NCBI RefSeq assembly: GCF_009909185.1
Contig: NZ_JAAAMV010000001.1
Span: forward strand, 248,001-312,000
Direction of reading: 5' to 3'
DNA length: 64,000 nt
From: Paenibacillus glycinis
Lineage (GTDB): Bacteria; Bacillota; Bacilli; Paenibacillales; Paenibacillaceae
Part shown: in pieces, positions 1 to 9,660 of the stretch
How positions within the stretch are numbered: the stretch's first letter is position 1
Layout: the number at the start of each line of letters is the position of its first letter
Notes under the pieces: model-generated
What the model was told of the DNA's origin: nothing
The model's input: the letters and a program-made list of their open reading frames with translations, nothing else
Database searches by the model: none
Position numbers and translations under genes: made by a program

Positions 1-2059
1 GCGCATTCGGATCCACGATCAGCGCGACTTGGCCGTCGCCCAGAATCGTTGCGCCGGAGATCGCTTCGATATTCGTCAAATATTTGCCGAGCGTCTTCAG
101 GACGATCTCGCTTTGGCCGAGGAATTCGTCCACCGTCACCGCGCCGAGCTTGTTTCCTTTGCGGATCACGACGATCTCGGTCTCCAGCTCGTCTTCCTCC
201 GGGAACGACCGGCAGTCCAGCACCTGCGCGAGCGAGATGAGCGGGATGACGGAACCGCGGTAATCGATCATGCGGTTGCCGTGGATTTTGCGGATCTGCT
301 CCCGCGGCACGATAGCCGTCTCGACGATCGACGAAAGCGGAATGGCGTATTTCTCGGCTCCCAGCTTGACGAGCATCGCGGAAATAATCGACAGCGTGAG
401 CGGAAGCTGAATGGAGAATTTCGTGCCCTTGCCCGGCGTGGATTCCACGCTGACGTGGCCGCCGAGCGATTCGATCTTCGAGCGAACGACGTCCAGTCCG
501 ACGCCGCGACCGGAAATATCCGAGATCTTGTCCGCGGTGCTGAAGCCGGCGGCGAAGATCAGCATGTTGATCTCGTTGTCCGTCAACCGGTTCGCTGCTT
601 CGGCATCGAGCACGCCGTTCTTGATCGCGGTTTGTTTGACTCGCTCCGCGTTGATGCCCCGACCGTCCTCCTCGACTTCGATGAACACGTGGTTGCCGCT
701 GTGGAACGCGCGCAGATGCACGGTTCCCGTCTCGGATTTGCCGGCGGCGACGCGGTCTGCGATCGACTCGATTCCGTGATCCAGCGAGTTGCGAAGCAAG
801 TGGACGAGGGGATCGCCGATCTCGTCGATGACCGTCCGGTCCAGCTCCGTATCCGCGCCGGCAATGACCAACTCGACCTTCTTATCGAGCGACTTCGCCA
901 AATCGCGGACCATTCGCGGAAACCGGTTGAATACGGATTCTACCGGCACCATGCGAAGCTTCAGCACGATGTTCTGCAGATCGCTGCTGACGCGGGACAT
1001 ATGCTCGACGGTTTCGGTCAAGTCGTTGCGGCGAATCTCGCTCGCCAGCTGCTCCAAGCGCACCCTGTCGATCAACAGCTCGCTGAACAAGTTCATCAAC
1101 GAGTCCAGGCGTTCGATATCGACGCGGATCGTGCGCGACGCGTTGCCTCCCGCAGCCGGTGCCGCAGTCGTTGCGGCAGGTGCCGCGGGAGACGCCGCCG
1201 CTGCTGCGGTCTGGGCTTTGGCGGCCGCGACCGTTTCCTGCGCGATGGAAGCCGATGCCGTCGGCGCCCCCGGCGCGGACGCCGCGCCGAGCTGAATCAG
1301 CGATTCTTTGTCCAGCTGCGTAATCGCGGCGCTCTCGATCTCCGATACCGACTCTATGCCTTTACGCAGCTCGTCGCCCGAGATGCTGGCGATCGTGAAG
1401 ACCGTGAAGGTACGGTCGAATTTCTCCTGCTCGATGTCCTGGGCGCTCGGAGACGACTTCACGATTTCGCCGCTGCGCTCCAAGAAGTCGAATACCATGT
1501 ACGCGCGGGCTGCTTTGAGCACGCAGTCTTCGCGGACCGTTACCACGATGTGGAAAACCGACATGCCCGCCTCGATGGACTGCAGCAGGATCGAGCTTTG
1601 GAACTGATCCAGCTTGTTGCCGTCTTCCGGACTGGCTGTCCCGGCAGCCGAAGATTCCGACGCGGCTTCTTTCTTGTAGTCGCCTTTCACGATGGCCTTC
1701 AGCGAGGCTACGATCGCGGTCACATCCGCTTTGCCCGTTCCTCCGCCGGTAATGTCCTGCACCATCGATTCCAGCGCGTCCAGCCCTTTAAACAACGTAT
1801 CGAAAATAAAATTGTCCATGGCGAGCTTATGGTTGCGTACGAGATCCAGCACGTTTTCCATTTCATGCGTGAGCGAAGCCAAGTCTTCGAAGCCCATCGT
1901 CGCCGACATGCCTTTGAGCGTGTGCGCGGAACGGAAAATGATTTGAACGATGCTGATGTCGTCGGGCGCGCTTTCGAGCTTCAGCAAATTTTCGTTCAGC
2001 GACTGCAGGTGATCGTTTGATTCGTCTATAAACATCGATAGATAGGCGTTCATATCCAT
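1..2059 (-). CDS. cheA: Chemotaxis histidine kinase CheA (3' end beyond window)
   Basis: CheA is the cytoplasmic histidine kinase that couples chemoreceptors to CheY and CheB. The minus strand is open from the ATG at 2059 to the window edge (686 codons). The Hpt domain has the phosphorylated His46 in HTLKG. The P2 region is followed by an Ala/Pro-rich linker (about 1140-1290), then dimerisation and HATPase domains with GRGVGLDVV, and a C-terminal CheW-like domain that is almost complete at the edge (last residues read VALIVDPNA). I chose ATG 2059 because AGGAGG lies 9 nt upstream and the protein then starts MDMNAYL, like the B. subtilis protein. An ATG at 2065 is too close to the ribosome site. 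It follows cheB by 46 bp in the fla/che operon. Only the last few residues should be missing. Confidence 0.96.
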   Translation of the reverse strand, partial: MDMNAYLSMFIDESNDHLQSLNENLLKLESAPDDISIVQIIFRSAHTLKGMSATMGFEDLASLTHEMENVLDLVRNHKLAMDNFIFDTLFKGLDALESMVQDITGGGTGKADVTAIVASLKAIVKGDYKKEAASESSAAGTASPEDGNKLDQFQSSILLQSIEAGMSVFHIVVTVREDCVLKAARAYMVFDFLERSGEIVKSSPSAQDIEQEKFDRTFTVFTIASISGDELRKGIESVSEIESAAITQLDKESLIQLGAASAPGAPTASASIAQETVAAAKAQTAAAAASPAAPAATTAAPAAGGNASRTIRVDIERLDSLMNLFSELLIDRVRLEQLASEIRRNDLTETVEHMSRVSSDLQNIVLKLRMVPVESVFNRFPRMVRDLAKSLDKKVELVIAGADTELDRTVIDEIGDPLVHLLRNSLDHGIESIADRVAAGKSETGTVHLRAFHSGNHVFIEVEEDGRGINAERVKQTAIKNGVLDAEAANRLTDNEINMLIFAAGFSTADKISDISGRGVGLDVVRSKIESLGGHVSVESTPGKGTKFSIQLPLTLSIISAMLVKLGAEKYAIPLSSIVETAIVPREQIRKIHGNRMIDYRGSVIPLISLAQVLDCRSFPEEDELETEIVVIRKGNKLGAVTVDEFLGQSEIVLKTLGKYLTNIEAISGATILGDGQVALIVDPNA

Positions 2060-2105
2060 TTCCATGCACCTCCTGTATGAGTGGTTGCCATACAAAACAT
2101 TCGCT

Positions 2106-3398
2106 TTACTTGCTCACGGCTTGCACGAGCGCAGGCGCGATCTCTTTCAGCCGCAGCACGGCCTTCGCGGCGCCCGCTTCGACTGCGGAGCGCGGCATGC
2201 CGTAAACGACGCAGGTTTCTTCGGATTCCGCAATCGCGCTTTCTCCGCCGCAATCGTTCAACCGCAGCATGCCTTTCGCGCCGTCGTTGCCCATGCCGGT
2301 CATCAGCACGGCGTGGCGTCTCAGCTCCGGAAATTCCGCGCAGGATTCGAACATCGTGTCCACGGAAGGGCGGTGTCCGCTCCGCGGCGCGTCTTCCGTC
2401 AGCTTGATGCTGTAGCTCCCGCCAACCTTGGCCAATTCCATGTGATAGCCTCCGGGAGCTACATAGACCACGCCGGCGAAAACGCGTTCGCCCTGCTCAG
2501 CTTCCCGCACATGCAGCGCGCTGAACGAGTCAAGCCGTTGGGCCAGCGAGCGCGTAAACTTCGGCGGCATATGCTGCACGACGAGCACGGGAGCCGGAAA
2601 ATCCTTGGGAAGCGACGAGATCACTTCGTGCAGCGCCCGCGGACCTCCCGTCGACGTGCCGATGGCGACGAGATGCTGAAACGCCTTCGACGGCTTCGGC
2701 TTGTCCATCGGCTGAAGCGGCGGCTCCGGCTCGTTCGATGCGGCGGTTTGCGATCGGGCAAGCTCTTTGCCGGCGCCGGCGGCCGGTTTCTCTTCGGCGG
2801 CAGGATGCCTGACGTTCGGTTCCGCCTGTTCCGCCAACGGTTCGAGCAGGGCCGGCATTTCCTTGCGCTCGGCCTTGCCGGCCGATCGTTTATCCGGCTT
2901 CTGCTTCGGCGGCGGCGGACTCACCGCCGGTTTCGTAATCGCTCCGGCGTTTCGCGGAGGCGCGATGCCCGAGACGTAAAATTTCGAATGCCGTTTCGTC
3001 ATCGCCGCGACGCGAAGTTTCTCGAGCAGTTGCTCGCCGACGCTGCGGATATCGGGCGATTGCGGCCCGGCCGGCTTTCGGATAAAGTCGAAGGCGCCGT
3101 TCTGCAGCGCTTTGATCGTTTCCCTCGTCCCGTCATCGCTGATGCTCGACATCATGATGATCGGCACCGGATAGATGCGCATGATGCGTTCGACCGCTTC
3201 AAGGCCGTTCATTTCCGGCATTTCCAAATCCATCGTGACGACATCCGGCTTATGCTCGCGGACGGCTTCAATCGCCTCGCGTCCGTCTTTTGCCGTGCCG
3301 ATTATCGTAAACTGCGAATCTCCCGCAATCAGATCACAGATTATTTTTCTCATAAAGGCGGAATCGTCTACGACGAGTACGCGAGAAGTCGCGCTCAT
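2106..3398 (-). CDS. cheB: Chemotaxis response regulator/glutamate methylesterase CheB
   Basis: CheB removes methyl groups from receptor glutamates (and can deamidate glutamines) during adaptation. Residues 1-125 are a receiver domain with the acidic pair DD and phospho-acceptor Asp57 in VTMDLEMPEMNG. The C-terminal methylesterase has the Ser (GTSTGGP), His (VVQHMPP) and Asp (TGMGNDGAKG) of the catalytic triad. The linker between them is about 95 residues, rich in Pro, Ala, Lys and Glu, far longer than usual, making the protein 430 residues against roughly 350 in typical CheB. ATG 3398 follows GGGAGG. It lies between flhG and cheA in the fla/che operon. Confidence 0.97.
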   Translation of the reverse strand: MSATSRVLVVDDSAFMRKIICDLIAGDSQFTIIGTAKDGREAIEAVREHKPDVVTMDLEMPEMNGLEAVERIMRIYPVPIIMMSSISDDGTRETIKALQNGAFDFIRKPAGPQSPDIRSVGEQLLEKLRVAAMTKRHSKFYVSGIAPPRNAGAITKPAVSPPPPKQKPDKRSAGKAERKEMPALLEPLAEQAEPNVRHPAAEEKPAAGAGKELARSQTAASNEPEPPLQPMDKPKPSKAFQHLVAIGTSTGGPRALHEVISSLPKDFPAPVLVVQHMPPKFTRSLAQRLDSFSALHVREAEQGERVFAGVVYVAPGGYHMELAKVGGSYSIKLTEDAPRSGHRPSVDTMFESCAEFPELRRHAVLMTGMGNDGAKGMLRLNDCGGESAIAESEETCVVYGMPRSAVEAGAAKAVLRLKEIAPALVQAVSK

Positions 3399-3427
3399 TG
3401 GCCAGCCTCCCCAATATCAAAGGTTGA

Positions 3428-4297
3428 TTATGATCGTTTGAACATGCGCTGTAGGAACCCTTTGACGCCATGGTTTACGGAAACGGATGAGCCGGGAAAT
3501 TCCACGAACCGGCGGGCGATTTCGTCAATGGACCGCGTGGCGTCCGTACCCGGATAGGCGATGGCGAACGGAACCTGCTTTTTAACGGCTTTTATGACGT
3601 TGGGATCGTCCGGCATGATGCCGAGCACCGGGATGTCGAGTTCCAGGAACCTTCTGGCGACGAGTCCGATTTTGTCGGCGGTCGCCCGGCCTTCCCGTGC
3701 ATCCACGGCCCGGTTGACGATGAGCTTGAAATTCACGTCATGCTCCATTGCCGTGACCATTTTGATGAGCGCGTACGCATCCGTGATGGACGTCGGCTCC
3801 GGCGTCGTCACGACGATGGTCTCCTGCGCGGCGGTAATGAACTTCACCGTTTCTTTGGACAATCCCGCGCCCGTATCGAACAGGATGACATCGTACTGCC
3901 CATGGAGCCTGCCGATCTGTTCCGCGAAATAATCTAGCTGGGATGCCGACAAATCCAGCAAATCCTTAAACCCTGAACCTCCGGCTATGAAATGAACGCC
4001 CTGCGGCCCCTCCTGGATAATCTCCCAAATCGTCTTCTCTTGCTTCAAGAGATGATAGAGATTGTACGTGGACGAAATGCCCATCAACACGTCGATGTTC
4101 GCCATGCTGATATCGGCATCGAAGATCAACACTTTCTTGCCGATCCGCGACAGGGCGAGCGCGAAGTTCAAGCTGAAATTCGATTTGCCGACGCCGCCCT
4201 TCCCGCTCGTAACGGTAAGGACGCGCGTCGTGCGGCCTTCGCTCCTTAATTCCTGATTGCGGACCATGTGCCGGAGCGCTTCCGCCTGGTCATTCAT
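3428..4297 (-). CDS. flhG: Flagellar number/placement ATPase FlhG (YlxH, MinD-like)
   Basis: FlhG is a MinD/ParA-type ATPase that works with FlhF to set flagellar number and position, and helps C-ring assembly through FliM/FliY. The deviant Walker A SGKGGVGKSN lies at residues 31-40, followed by switch motif DADISMANID and FDTGAG. The N-terminal DQAEALR segment resembles the DQAxxLR motif known to stimulate the FlhF GTPase. The protein is 289 residues, a normal length. The C-terminus ends in a basic stretch (GFLQRMFKRS) consistent with a membrane-targeting helix. The start overlaps the end of flhF by 8 bp, which suggests translational coupling. Confidence 0.95.
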   Translation of the reverse strand: MNDQAEALRHMVRNQELRSEGRTTRVLTVTSGKGGVGKSNFSLNFALALSRIGKKVLIFDADISMANIDVLMGISSTYNLYHLLKQEKTIWEIIQEGPQGVHFIAGGSGFKDLLDLSASQLDYFAEQIGRLHGQYDVILFDTGAGLSKETVKFITAAQETIVVTTPEPTSITDAYALIKMVTAMEHDVNFKLIVNRAVDAREGRATADKIGLVARRFLELDIPVLGIMPDDPNVIKAVKKQVPFAIAYPGTDATRSIDEIARRFVEFPGSSVSVNHGVKGFLQRMFKRS

Positions 4298-5690
4298 GCG
4301 AAGCCCCCAATAATTGCGCGACGTAGAGGGATGCCCGGAAAGCGGCGATATCGTCGGGAACCGTCTGGCCGTTGGCGATAAAAGTCGGCTTCAGCCCGTG
4401 CTCCAGCGCAAGGTTCAAAATCGATCCGACGGCGTTCGTCTCGTCCTGCTTCGTGAACAGGACGCGCTTGACGCCGTACTTCGCGAAATTGCCGGCCACC
4501 GCGGACATATCGCTGAACTTGCCCGTCAAGCTGAGCACCAGGAACGTCTCCGAATGGCTTCCGGACTGCAGCAGGCTGTTGACTTCCGACACGTAGAGCT
4601 CGTTGCGGAAATTGCGTCCCGCCGTATCCATGAAGATCAATTCGCGATCCTCCAGCGCCCGGAACGCTCTCGTCACTTCGGATGGCGAGAACACGACCTC
4701 CAGGGGCACGTTCAATATCGTCGCATAGGTGCGAAGCTGATCGACCGCCGCGATCCGGTACGTGTCGGACGTAATGAATCCGACCCGGCGGCCGGCTTTC
4801 AACGTTTGTTCGGCGGCCAGCTTCGCGATCGACGTCGTCTTGCCGACGCCGGTCGGACCTACGAAGTGGATAACCTTCGTCTCCTTGCCGATCTCGCCGT
4901 CTTCAAATTCGCTCAACCATTCAAGCAGCGTCCGTTCCGCGATGTTCCAAACTTCGGCGCGATCCGGGGCTATGTGTTCTTGGTCGTCCATCGCAAGTTC
5001 GAGCTGCGCTTCCACGGTTTCAAGAAGCCGGTCGATCCACTGCGGGCCGACTTCCTGCTCCAGCAAACGATCGTAAAGCGCCTGAATGGATTCGGGCCGC
5101 GCTTTGAGCTGCTGCTGCTTCGACATGCGCATGATCCACTGCTTCATGTCGCGAATTTCTTCCATCAGGGTATCGTCGGATACGCGCGCCTTCCGCTGCT
5201 CCGACGTTGACGTTCCGATCGGGTTTGCCGTTCGGGAGGATGGCTCTTGGGACAAAGGCACAGTTGAAGCCGTCTGCGCGGCCGCCGTGCACGCTGCATA
5301 GATTGCGCCGGGCGCAATCGCCGCAACCGGCTCCGGCTGAGCCGTTTCCGGCATGAGCACGGCTGCCCCCGCCTGCCTGGACGGCGCCGCCGACTGCTTC
5401 TCGCGGCCGGCTACCGCGGCCGATAACGTCGCCGCCATCGTCGCGGCGGCTTCCGGCGAGAGCGACGGCTTTGCCGACGACGCCGACGGCCTGGCAGCCG
5501 GCTTGGCTTTCTCGGCGCCGCTCGTTTCGACTGCCGCGATCACTTCCGTTTTTTTCTTGCCGAACATGCCGAGAAACCCGCCGACGCGAATTTCCTTCGT
5601 ATTCAAGATAACGGCGTCCAACCCAAGCTCGCTGCGAATCATGGGCAGTGCTTCAGGTAATGCGTTGACGACGTAGCGCTTTACCTTCAT
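4290..5690 (-). CDS. flhF: SRP-type GTPase FlhF for flagellar positioning
   Basis: FlhF is the third SRP-family GTPase (with Ffh and FtsY, also in this window) and recruits early flagellar parts to their site. The N-terminal B domain (VKRYVVNALPEALPMIR) is followed by an Ala/Pro-rich stretch at about residues 55-165, then the NG domain with P-loop GPTGVGKTT at 278-286 and DTAGRN. At 466 residues it is about 100 longer than B. subtilis FlhF, and the excess lies in the low-complexity region. ATG 5690 overlaps the flhA stop by 4 bp, and the end overlaps flhG, so flhA-flhF-flhG look translationally coupled. Confidence 0.96.
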   Translation of the reverse strand: MKVKRYVVNALPEALPMIRSELGLDAVILNTKEIRVGGFLGMFGKKKTEVIAAVETSGAEKAKPAARPSASSAKPSLSPEAAATMAATLSAAVAGREKQSAAPSRQAGAAVLMPETAQPEPVAAIAPGAIYAACTAAAQTASTVPLSQEPSSRTANPIGTSTSEQRKARVSDDTLMEEIRDMKQWIMRMSKQQQLKARPESIQALYDRLLEQEVGPQWIDRLLETVEAQLELAMDDQEHIAPDRAEVWNIAERTLLEWLSEFEDGEIGKETKVIHFVGPTGVGKTTSIAKLAAEQTLKAGRRVGFITSDTYRIAAVDQLRTYATILNVPLEVVFSPSEVTRAFRALEDRELIFMDTAGRNFRNELYVSEVNSLLQSGSHSETFLVLSLTGKFSDMSAVAGNFAKYGVKRVLFTKQDETNAVGSILNLALEHGLKPTFIANGQTVPDDIAAFRASLYVAQLLGASHE

Positions 5691-7720
5691 AGATTCACCA
5701 CCCCAATGCTTTGAACTTCAATGCTCGGTTCCAATTCGCTGTACGAAAGGACCGGAATATCCTGCATGGTTCGCTCCACGATTTGGCGGAGATACATGCG
5801 GATCGTCGGAGAAGCCAGCACGATCGGCTGGTTGCCGGATTGAATCTGCTTGTTCACCTGCTCGTTCAGCTTCTGATAAATGGTTTGCGTCGCGACCGGA
5901 TCAAGCGCCAAATAGCTGCCTTGATCCGAGCTTTGCACGGATTCCGCGATTTTCTTCTCCAGGGAAGGGCCTACGGTGATAACGCGAAGCGTGTCGCCCT
6001 GATTGGAGAATTGCTGCGTGATTTGCCTCGATAGCGCCTGCCTAACATATTCCGTTAAAATATCGGGGTCTTTGGTATACGCGCCGTGATCGGCGAGCGC
6101 TTCGAAAATGGTCACCATGTCGCGGATCGATATTTTCTCGCGCAGCAGCTTGGACAGTACCTTCTGAACGTCGCCGACGTTCAGAATGGAAGGAATGAGC
6201 TCGTCCACGAGCGCGGGATACGACTCTCTCACATTGTCGATGAGCGCCTTAGTCTCTTGGCGGCCGATCAGCTCATGCGCATGACGCTTGATCAGTTCCG
6301 TCAAGTGCGTGGCGACGACCGACGGCGGATCGACGACCGTATAACCCGTCAATTCCGCGCGCTCTTTCATCGCCTCGTCGATCCATATGGCCGGCAGGCC
6401 GAATGCCGGCTCTACCGTTTCGATTCCGATAATGCCGTCGTCGTCGAAGCCCGGGCTCATCGCCAGATAATGATTGAGCAGCAGCTCGCCGCGCGCGACG
6501 GTGTTCCCTTTGATTTTGATCACGTATTCGTTCGGTTTCAGCTGAATGTTGTCCCGGATGCGGATGACCGGAACGACAAGCCCCAGCTCGAGCGCGCATT
6601 GCCTGCGAATCATGATGATCCGGTCTAGCAGGTCGCCGCCCTGCTGCGTATCGGCGAGGGGGATAAGGCCATAGCCGAATTCGAATTCGATCGGGTCCAC
6701 CTGCAGGAGGCTGATGACGCTCTCCGGACTGCGAACTTCCTCGATTTCCTGTTCCTCGACCAATTGATCCTCCGCCTGCTGCTGCTTCGTCAGGTTCTGC
6801 TGCATCCGGTAACCCGCGAATGCGATCACGGCCGCGAACGGCAGCGTGGCAATCGGACCGATCGGCGTGCCCAGGCCAAGCAGCGTCACGGTCCCGGCGA
6901 CGATATACAGCAGTTTGGGATACCGAAACAATTGGGCCGTCACGTCTTGCGCGAGGTTGCCGTCGGAAGCGGCGCGGGTCACGATCAGACCGGTTGCGGT
7001 CGATATGAGCAAGGCCGGAATTTGGCTGACCAAACCATCGCCGATGGTGAGGACGGAGAAGGTATTCAACGAATCGGCGAACGACATGCCGTGCACGGAC
7101 ATCCCGATGATGAATCCGCCGATCAAGTTGATGATCAGGATAATGATCGAGGCGATGGCGTCGCCTTTGACGAATTTGCTGGCGCCGTCCATCGAGCCGT
7201 AGAAGTCCGCTTCCCGCTCGATTTTCTGCCGGCGTTCCCTCGCCTGCTGCTCGTTGATCATGCCGGCGTTCAAATCGGCGTCGATGCTCATCTGCTTGCC
7301 GGGCATCGCGTCGAGGGTAAAGCGCGCGGCAACCTCGGCGACGCGCTCGGAGCCTTTCGTAATGACGATGAACTGCACGACGACGAGGATGAGGAACACG
7401 ACGAAGCCGATAGCGATCTGTCCGCCGGCGACCCAGTTCCCGAACGTGCTCACGACTTTGCCGGCATGCGCATGCTGCAGGATGTTGCGAGTCGTCGAGA
7501 TGTTCAGCGCTAGCCGGAACAGCGTCGTAATGAGCAGGAGCGACGGGAAAATCGAAAATTGGAGCGCGTCCTGCGTATTCATGGAAATCAGCAAAATCAT
7601 TAACGCCGCGGAGATGTTCACGATCAGCAAGACGTCGAGCAGCGGAGTCGGAATCGGAATCACCATCATCAGCACGATGCCGATAATTCCGATGAGTATG
7701 GTTAAATCTCTGGCCTTCAA
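5687..7720 (-). CDS. flhA: Flagellar type III export gate protein FlhA
   Basis: FlhA forms the nonameric inner-membrane ring of the flagellar export gate and uses proton motive force. About eight hydrophobic segments fill residues 1-310, with the conserved cytoplasmic loop (RFTLDAMPGKQMSID), followed by the soluble C-terminal domain that docks chaperone-substrate complexes. I place the start at TTG 7720, which has GGAGGAGGG about 6 nt upstream and gives MKARDLTIL and 677 residues, the same length as B. subtilis FlhA. An in-frame ATG at 7744 would include the ribosome site inside the gene. It lies between flhB (31 bp gap) and flhF. Confidence 0.97.
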   Translation of the reverse strand: MKARDLTILIGIIGIVLMMVIPIPTPLLDVLLIVNISAALMILLISMNTQDALQFSIFPSLLLITTLFRLALNISTTRNILQHAHAGKVVSTFGNWVAGGQIAIGFVVFLILVVVQFIVITKGSERVAEVAARFTLDAMPGKQMSIDADLNAGMINEQQARERRQKIEREADFYGSMDGASKFVKGDAIASIIILIINLIGGFIIGMSVHGMSFADSLNTFSVLTIGDGLVSQIPALLISTATGLIVTRAASDGNLAQDVTAQLFRYPKLLYIVAGTVTLLGLGTPIGPIATLPFAAVIAFAGYRMQQNLTKQQQAEDQLVEEQEIEEVRSPESVISLLQVDPIEFEFGYGLIPLADTQQGGDLLDRIIMIRRQCALELGLVVPVIRIRDNIQLKPNEYVIKIKGNTVARGELLLNHYLAMSPGFDDDGIIGIETVEPAFGLPAIWIDEAMKERAELTGYTVVDPPSVVATHLTELIKRHAHELIGRQETKALIDNVRESYPALVDELIPSILNVGDVQKVLSKLLREKISIRDMVTIFEALADHGAYTKDPDILTEYVRQALSRQITQQFSNQGDTLRVITVGPSLEKKIAESVQSSDQGSYLALDPVATQTIYQKLNEQVNKQIQSGNQPIVLASPTIRMYLRQIVERTMQDIPVLSYSELEPSIEVQSIGVVNL

Positions 7721-7751
7721 GTCGTTCCCTCCTCCATCGATCATGCTCTCG

Positions 7752-8843
7752 TTAGTTCACTCGGTTCTTGAGCTTATATACGTATGCCAATACTTCGGCC
7801 ACAGCTTGGAAAAGGTCGGCCGGAACCGTATCGCCGATTTCCGTCCGATCGTACAACGCTCTGGCAAGCGGCCTGTTTTCCATCATAATGACTCCGTGCT
7901 CCTTCGCGATGTCTTTAATTCGAAGTGCGACGAAGTCCATTCCCTTCGCGATGATCGTCGGAGCTTCCATTTTCGTTCCGTCGTACTGCAGCGCGATCGC
8001 GAAGTGAGTCGGGTTCGTGATGATCACGTCCGCTTTCGGCACCTGCTGCATCATCCGCTGAAGCGCCATCCGGCGCTGCCGTTCGCGAATCTTGCCTTTG
8101 ATGAGCGGGTCGCCTTCGGATTTTTTATATTCGTCCTTGATGTCTTGTTTGGACATTTTCAAGCTTTTCTCGTGTTCGTAGCGCTTGTAGAAGTAATCGA
8201 AAACGGCGAGCACGACGAGAATCGCGCCGATTTCCAGGCCGAGCCTGATGGTAATGCTGGCGATAAAGCCGAAGATATTCCCGATCGAAACGGTGGCGAG
8301 CCCCATGATGCGGTCCCGTTCGCTCCAAAGCGTGAAGTACACGATGAAGCCGATCAAAATCAGCTTCAGGATGTTTTTGATGAACTCCACGACCGAGTGC
8401 ATGGAAAAAATATTTTTGAAGCCCTTGATCGGATTGATTTTGTCGAGCTTCATTTTGAGCGGTTCGCCCGTAAAGAGAATGCCGACCTGCGCATAGTTCC
8501 CGAGCAAGGCGATCAGGATCGCGATGATGAATATGGGCGCCAGAAGCATGAGGCCTTGCATCATCAGATCGGAGAACAGCGTCACGACGTTGCCCGTCGT
8601 TACCTCCATCAGCAGCTTCTGTTCCAGCAGCAAGCCGAATAGGTGCAGCAGACGCTCTTTGTAATAACCGCCCAGCATTATGAAGCTGAGGAAAACGAAC
8701 AAGAGAATGAACGCGGCCGGCAGTTCCTGGCTTTTCGCGATCTGCCCTTTCTTGCGGGCCTCTTGCCGTTTCTTCGGGGTTGCACGCTCCGTCTTTTCCT
8801 GCGAGAACATCTGTAAATCGAGCGTCCAACGGTAATTCTTCAT
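7752..8843 (-). CDS. flhB: Flagellar export switch protein FlhB
   Basis: FlhB is the membrane export protein whose autocleavage switches secretion from hook to filament substrates. The N-terminus (SQEKTERATPKKRQEARKKG) is the family hallmark. Four hydrophobic segments follow, then the cytoplasmic domain with the autocleavage site NPTH and the C-terminal fragment to LAYVYKLKNRVN. ATG 8843 has GGAGG 8 nt upstream, while the GTG three bases earlier is less well placed. 363 residues is normal. A separate gene (ylqH, 38186-38506) encodes only a FlhB C-terminal-like domain. Confidence 0.97.
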   Translation of the reverse strand: MKNYRWTLDLQMFSQEKTERATPKKRQEARKKGQIAKSQELPAAFILLFVFLSFIMLGGYYKERLLHLFGLLLEQKLLMEVTTGNVVTLFSDLMMQGLMLLAPIFIIAILIALLGNYAQVGILFTGEPLKMKLDKINPIKGFKNIFSMHSVVEFIKNILKLILIGFIVYFTLWSERDRIMGLATVSIGNIFGFIASITIRLGLEIGAILVVLAVFDYFYKRYEHEKSLKMSKQDIKDEYKKSEGDPLIKGKIRERQRRMALQRMMQQVPKADVIITNPTHFAIALQYDGTKMEAPTIIAKGMDFVALRIKDIAKEHGVIMMENRPLARALYDRTEIGDTVPADLFQAVAEVLAYVYKLKNRVN

Positions 8844-8859
8844 CACGAGAGCCTCCCAC

Positions 8860-9648
8860 TTAAGATGCAGGACCCTGCAAGATCGACATCAGCTTCTGTA
8901 TGGCGCTAAACATTTGTTCGAAAATATGCTCGTAGAGCGTGACCAGCGTCGGCATCAAAATGGCCAGCATCAGAAAGCCGACGAGGATCTTGATCGGTAT
9001 TCCGATGACAAACACGTTGTATTGCGGCGCGGTACGGGCGAGAAACCCGAGCCCGACGTCCGTCAGAAACATCGCCACGACAAGCGGCGCGGACATCTGA
9101 AGCGCCAGCATGAACGTCTGTGCCAGCATCCCGGTGAGGAAGCTCGTTATGCTCCCGGTCTTGAGATGCAGGAACAGCGAATTCGATATCGGGATCCAGT
9201 CGTAGCTTTGCAGCAGCGCCGAGAGCAGATAGTGGTGCCCGTTGATCGATAGAAAGACCAGCGTCGCGATCATGCCTTTGAAGTTGCCGAGCAGCGGCGC
9301 CGATGCTCCGGTCATCGGATCGATGATATTCGCCATCCCGAAGCCCAGCTGCAAATCGATGAAGCTGCCTGCGGTGTTGATGATCGTGAAGAACAGATAG
9401 GCGACGAAACCGAGCAGCGCCCCGGCCAAGATCTCGCGAATGATGGCCAATATGTATTCGGCATCCGGCACGACGGTTTGCTTCATGCCATAGGTCAGAA
9501 ATACGAGAAACGAGATGAAAAACGAGAATCCCAGCTTAAACGTATTCGGCACGTTTCGAGTCGAAAAGATTGGCGCCACGACGAAAAATGCTGTAATTCG
9601 ACAAAAAATAAGCAAAAAAATAGGGAACCCTTGAAGAAACAACTCCAT
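8860..9648 (-). CDS. fliR: Flagellar export gate protein FliR
   Basis: FliR is an inner-membrane part of the FliP-FliQ-FliR export gate complex at the base of the flagellum. The 262-residue product is highly hydrophobic, with about six membrane segments and family features such as ARTAPQYNVFVIGIPIKI near the C-terminal third. It lies 12 bp before fliQ and 16 bp after flhB in the conserved order fliP-fliQ-fliR-flhB-flhA. Confidence 0.95.
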   Translation of the reverse strand: MELFLQGFPIFLLIFCRITAFFVVAPIFSTRNVPNTFKLGFSFFISFLVFLTYGMKQTVVPDAEYILAIIREILAGALLGFVAYLFFTIINTAGSFIDLQLGFGMANIIDPMTGASAPLLGNFKGMIATLVFLSINGHHYLLSALLQSYDWIPISNSLFLHLKTGSITSFLTGMLAQTFMLALQMSAPLVVAMFLTDVGLGFLARTAPQYNVFVIGIPIKILVGFLMLAILMPTLVTLYEHIFEQMFSAIQKLMSILQGPAS

Positions 9649-9660
9649 CGATCCACAGCC

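Noticed and set aside
29-2020. Plus-strand open frame of 663 codons
   Set aside because: It is antisense to cheA, which has all expected domains on the minus strand. The frame has no known motif and reflects GC-rich third positions.
7254-8642. Plus-strand open frame of 462 codons
   Set aside because: Antisense to flhA and flhB, which are intact. No ribosome site or recognised motif.
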